DNA of 64,000 bases from Sphingomonas morindae (GTDB lineage Bacteria; Pseudomonadota; Alphaproteobacteria; Sphingomonadales; Sphingomonadaceae): contig NZ_CP084930.1 of the NCBI RefSeq assembly GCF_023822065.1, positions 3,302,001 to 3,366,000 of the forward strand, written 5' to 3'. The notes under the pieces are model-generated. The model was not told where the DNA came from, searched no databases, and saw nothing but the letters and a program-made list of their open reading frames with translations. Positions 62,505-64,000 of the stretch are shown one piece after another. Within the stretch, counting starts at the first letter, position 1. Every line of letters starts with the position of its first letter. Both the position numbers and the translations under genes were made by a program.

Positions 62505-63410
62505 TCAGCCCGCTTCCTCGACCAGCCAGTCGCGGAGCGCCACGATCGTCGGTTCGTCCGCATCCTGGGGTCGGCAGACGACATGATAGGCGAGCGGACA
62601 GGCGAGTTCGGGGCCGAACGGACACACCAGCCGCCCCTCGCGCAGATCGTCCGCCACCAAGGTCGTCCGCCCCATGGCGACACCATCGCCCGCGATCGCC
62701 ATGCGATAGGCGGCGGCGGAGTCGTTGATCCGTAGCCCCTGCCCGCTGGCCGCAGGATCCAGACCGGCGGCTTCGTACCATGTGCGCCAGCTGGGAAAGG
62801 CGGGTGTCGCCGCCATCGACGTGTCATGGATCAAGGCGTGCTGCTTGAGATCCTCCGGTCTCCGCAAGCCGTGCGGACCCGAGACAAGCGCCGGGCTGCA
62901 CACGGGAAAGAAGGCATCGCGCGCGAATGGAACGGCGACGAGCCCCGGCCAGGATCCCGCGCCGTAGCGGATGCCGACATCGACAGCGCGGGCCGTGAAA
63001 TCGACCAGCGCCGTGCTGGTGTCGATCTGGAGCGCGCACTCGGCATGGCGCCGGTAGAAACGGGCGAGCCGCGGCAGCAGCCATTTGTCCGCGAACGCCA
63101 TCGGCACGGTGACCGAAAGCGCCGGACGCATCCGCGCGCCCCGCAGCCGGTCCATCGCCGCCGCGAGGGAGGCAAAGCCTGCCCGTAGGTCGGCCATCGC
63201 CGCTGTCGCCGCCTCGGTCGCCACGAGCCGCGCCGGCCCCGCCTGGGCGCGGTGGAACAGCGCGACGCCGAGCGTCTCCTCCAGCCGCCGCACGAGCTGG
63301 CCTATCGCCGCCGGGGTGACGTTCAGCTCCTTGGCGGCGAGCGCGAAGCTCTGGTGCCGCGCGGCGGCTTCGACCGCGCGTAACGCATTGAGATGATCGG
63401 GCGCGCGCAT
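62505..63410 (-). CDS. LysR family transcriptional regulator (GcvA-like)
   Basis: A 301-residue regulator. The N-terminal helix-turn-helix has LRAVEAAARHQSFALAAKELN and VTPAAIGQLVRRLEETLGV. The effector domain (about 90-300) contains VTVPMAFADKWLLPRLARFY and GIRYGAGSWPGLVAVPF, as in the GcvA subgroup. It has no clear ribosome-binding site and starts close to its divergent partner. It probably controls the SDR at 63.5 kb. Confidence 0.9.
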   Translation of the reverse strand: MRAPDHLNALRAVEAAARHQSFALAAKELNVTPAAIGQLVRRLEETLGVALFHRAQAGPARLVATEAATAAMADLRAGFASLAAAMDRLRGARMRPALSVTVPMAFADKWLLPRLARFYRRHAECALQIDTSTALVDFTARAVDVGIRYGAGSWPGLVAVPFARDAFFPVCSPALVSGPHGLRRPEDLKQHALIHDTSMAATPAFPSWRTWYEAAGLDPAASGQGLRINDSAAAYRMAIAGDGVAMGRTTLVADDLREGRLVCPFGPELACPLAYHVVCRPQDADEPTIVALRDWLVEEAG

Positions 63411-63537
63411 CCGCTAAACACTATCTATTCCGGCGGCCGAGATCATCCCATTTGTGCGCGCGCCACGCCCCCGCCATATCGCGCTCACGGAACGCGCGCT
63501 CCGACGATCCCCCTCACGGTACGTCAGGAGAAAGACA

Positions 63538-64000
63538 ATGAAGCTCAACGGCCAGATCGCCCTCGTCACGGGCGGGACCTCCGGCATCGGCTTGGCCGCC
63601 GCCGATCTCTTCCGGCGCGAGGGCGCTCGGGTGATCGTGGTCGGCACGGACGCGGAGCGGCTCGCCGCGGCCGAGGCGCGGCTCGAAGGCGGCGGCTTCG
63701 CCATTGCCGCGAACCTGCGCCGCGCCGAAGACATTGATCGCGTGATGACGGCGGTACGCGCGCGCTACGGGAAGATCGACATTCTCTACGCCAATGCCGG
63801 CCTCGGCCGCGCCGCCCCGCTCGAGGCGGTGACCGAGGACCAGATCGACGAGCAGTTCGAGGTCAATTTTAAGGGCCTGTTCCTCACGATCCAGAAGGCG
63901 GTGCCGCTGATGGCGCGGGGCGGCGCGATCGTGCTCACCACCTCCTTCCTCAACAGCAAGGGCACGCCCGGTCTGTCGATCCTGTCGGCGACCAAGGCGG
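63538..64000 (+). CDS. SDR family oxidoreductase, 3' truncated by window
   Basis: At least 154 residues, running off the end. TGGTSGIGLAAADLF binds cofactor; YANAGLG and VNFKGLF are structural. Where the catalytic Y-x3-K is expected the sequence reads LSILSATKA, with Leu in place of the Tyr. Either this is a sub-branch using another residue or it is an altered enzyme. AGGAG lies 8 bases before the ATG. Divergent from a LysR regulator that likely controls it. Confidence 0.88.
   Translation, partial: MKLNGQIALVTGGTSGIGLAAADLFRREGARVIVVGTDAERLAAAEARLEGGGFAIAANLRRAEDIDRVMTAVRARYGKIDILYANAGLGRAAPLEAVTEDQIDEQFEVNFKGLFLTIQKAVPLMARGGAIVLTTSFLNSKGTPGLSILSATKA

Overview
The window is a GC-rich chromosomal segment of an alphaproteobacterium, most likely a sphingomonad (Sphingomonadales). 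This rests on two large TonB-dependent receptors of sphingomonad/Caulobacter type, a SapC protein inside a polysaccharide-utilisation locus, dense 4-bp ATGA/GTGA gene overlaps and very high third-position GC. No rRNA, tRNA, CRISPR array, transposase or phage genes were seen. No gene could be tied to a named species.

Layout. 1-7 kb: end of an AI-2E family transporter, a zinc-independent dehydrogenase, an OafA-type acyltransferase, a TonB-dependent receptor and an SDR. 7-20 kb: a plant cell-wall polysaccharide locus. A leftward operon (TonB receptor, secreted WLNG-motif protein, GH43) diverges from a rightward operon (SapC, GH95, GH39, CE1-like esterase), with a convergent GH51 arabinofuranosidase. 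20-27.5 kb: a GT4 glycosyltransferase, then a FecR-domain repeat protein translationally coupled to a CHASE2-EAL c-di-GMP phosphodiesterase, divergent from a two-partner-secretion transporter. 27.5-33 kb: GH127 beta-L-arabinofuranosidase, a second CE1-like esterase, and an orphan molybdopterin-binding dehydrogenase subunit. 33-40 kb: a CPA1 antiporter with a TrkA-N-like tail, an EthD-domain protein and a complete cyoABCD ubiquinol oxidase operon. 40-45 kb: a leaderless-type sedolisin with a duplicated FlbD-like tail, a small membrane protein and a GH31 glycosidase.

45-57 kb is the most unusual part. Two Gly/Ser-rich proteins share a short N-terminal motif (DEEISPVEDGGGGG, at residues 19-32 in both) but carry different C-terminal peptidoglycan-active domains: an NPLNIR lysozyme-like domain and a DUF2778/Tlde1-type L,D-transpeptidase-like domain. 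They sit beside a complete type I secretion system (ABC transporter with a cysteine-less C39-like domain, HlyD adaptor, TolC). Each is accompanied by a small exported protein followed by a Stf0-type sulfotransferase. A phosphoribosyltransferase/beta-propeller fusion lies between the two modules. I propose that this is a type I-secreted antibacterial or wall-remodelling system with N-terminally tagged cargo. This is inference.

57-64 kb: three hydrolase/protease genes, then a redox/electrophile-stress group: FMN azoreductase divergent from an HxlR regulator, a tautomerase, an SDR divergent from a second HxlR regulator, and a LysR regulator divergent from a partial SDR. Two candidate LacI-type operators (near 12.64 kb and 30.82 kb) may tie the glycan genes into one regulon.
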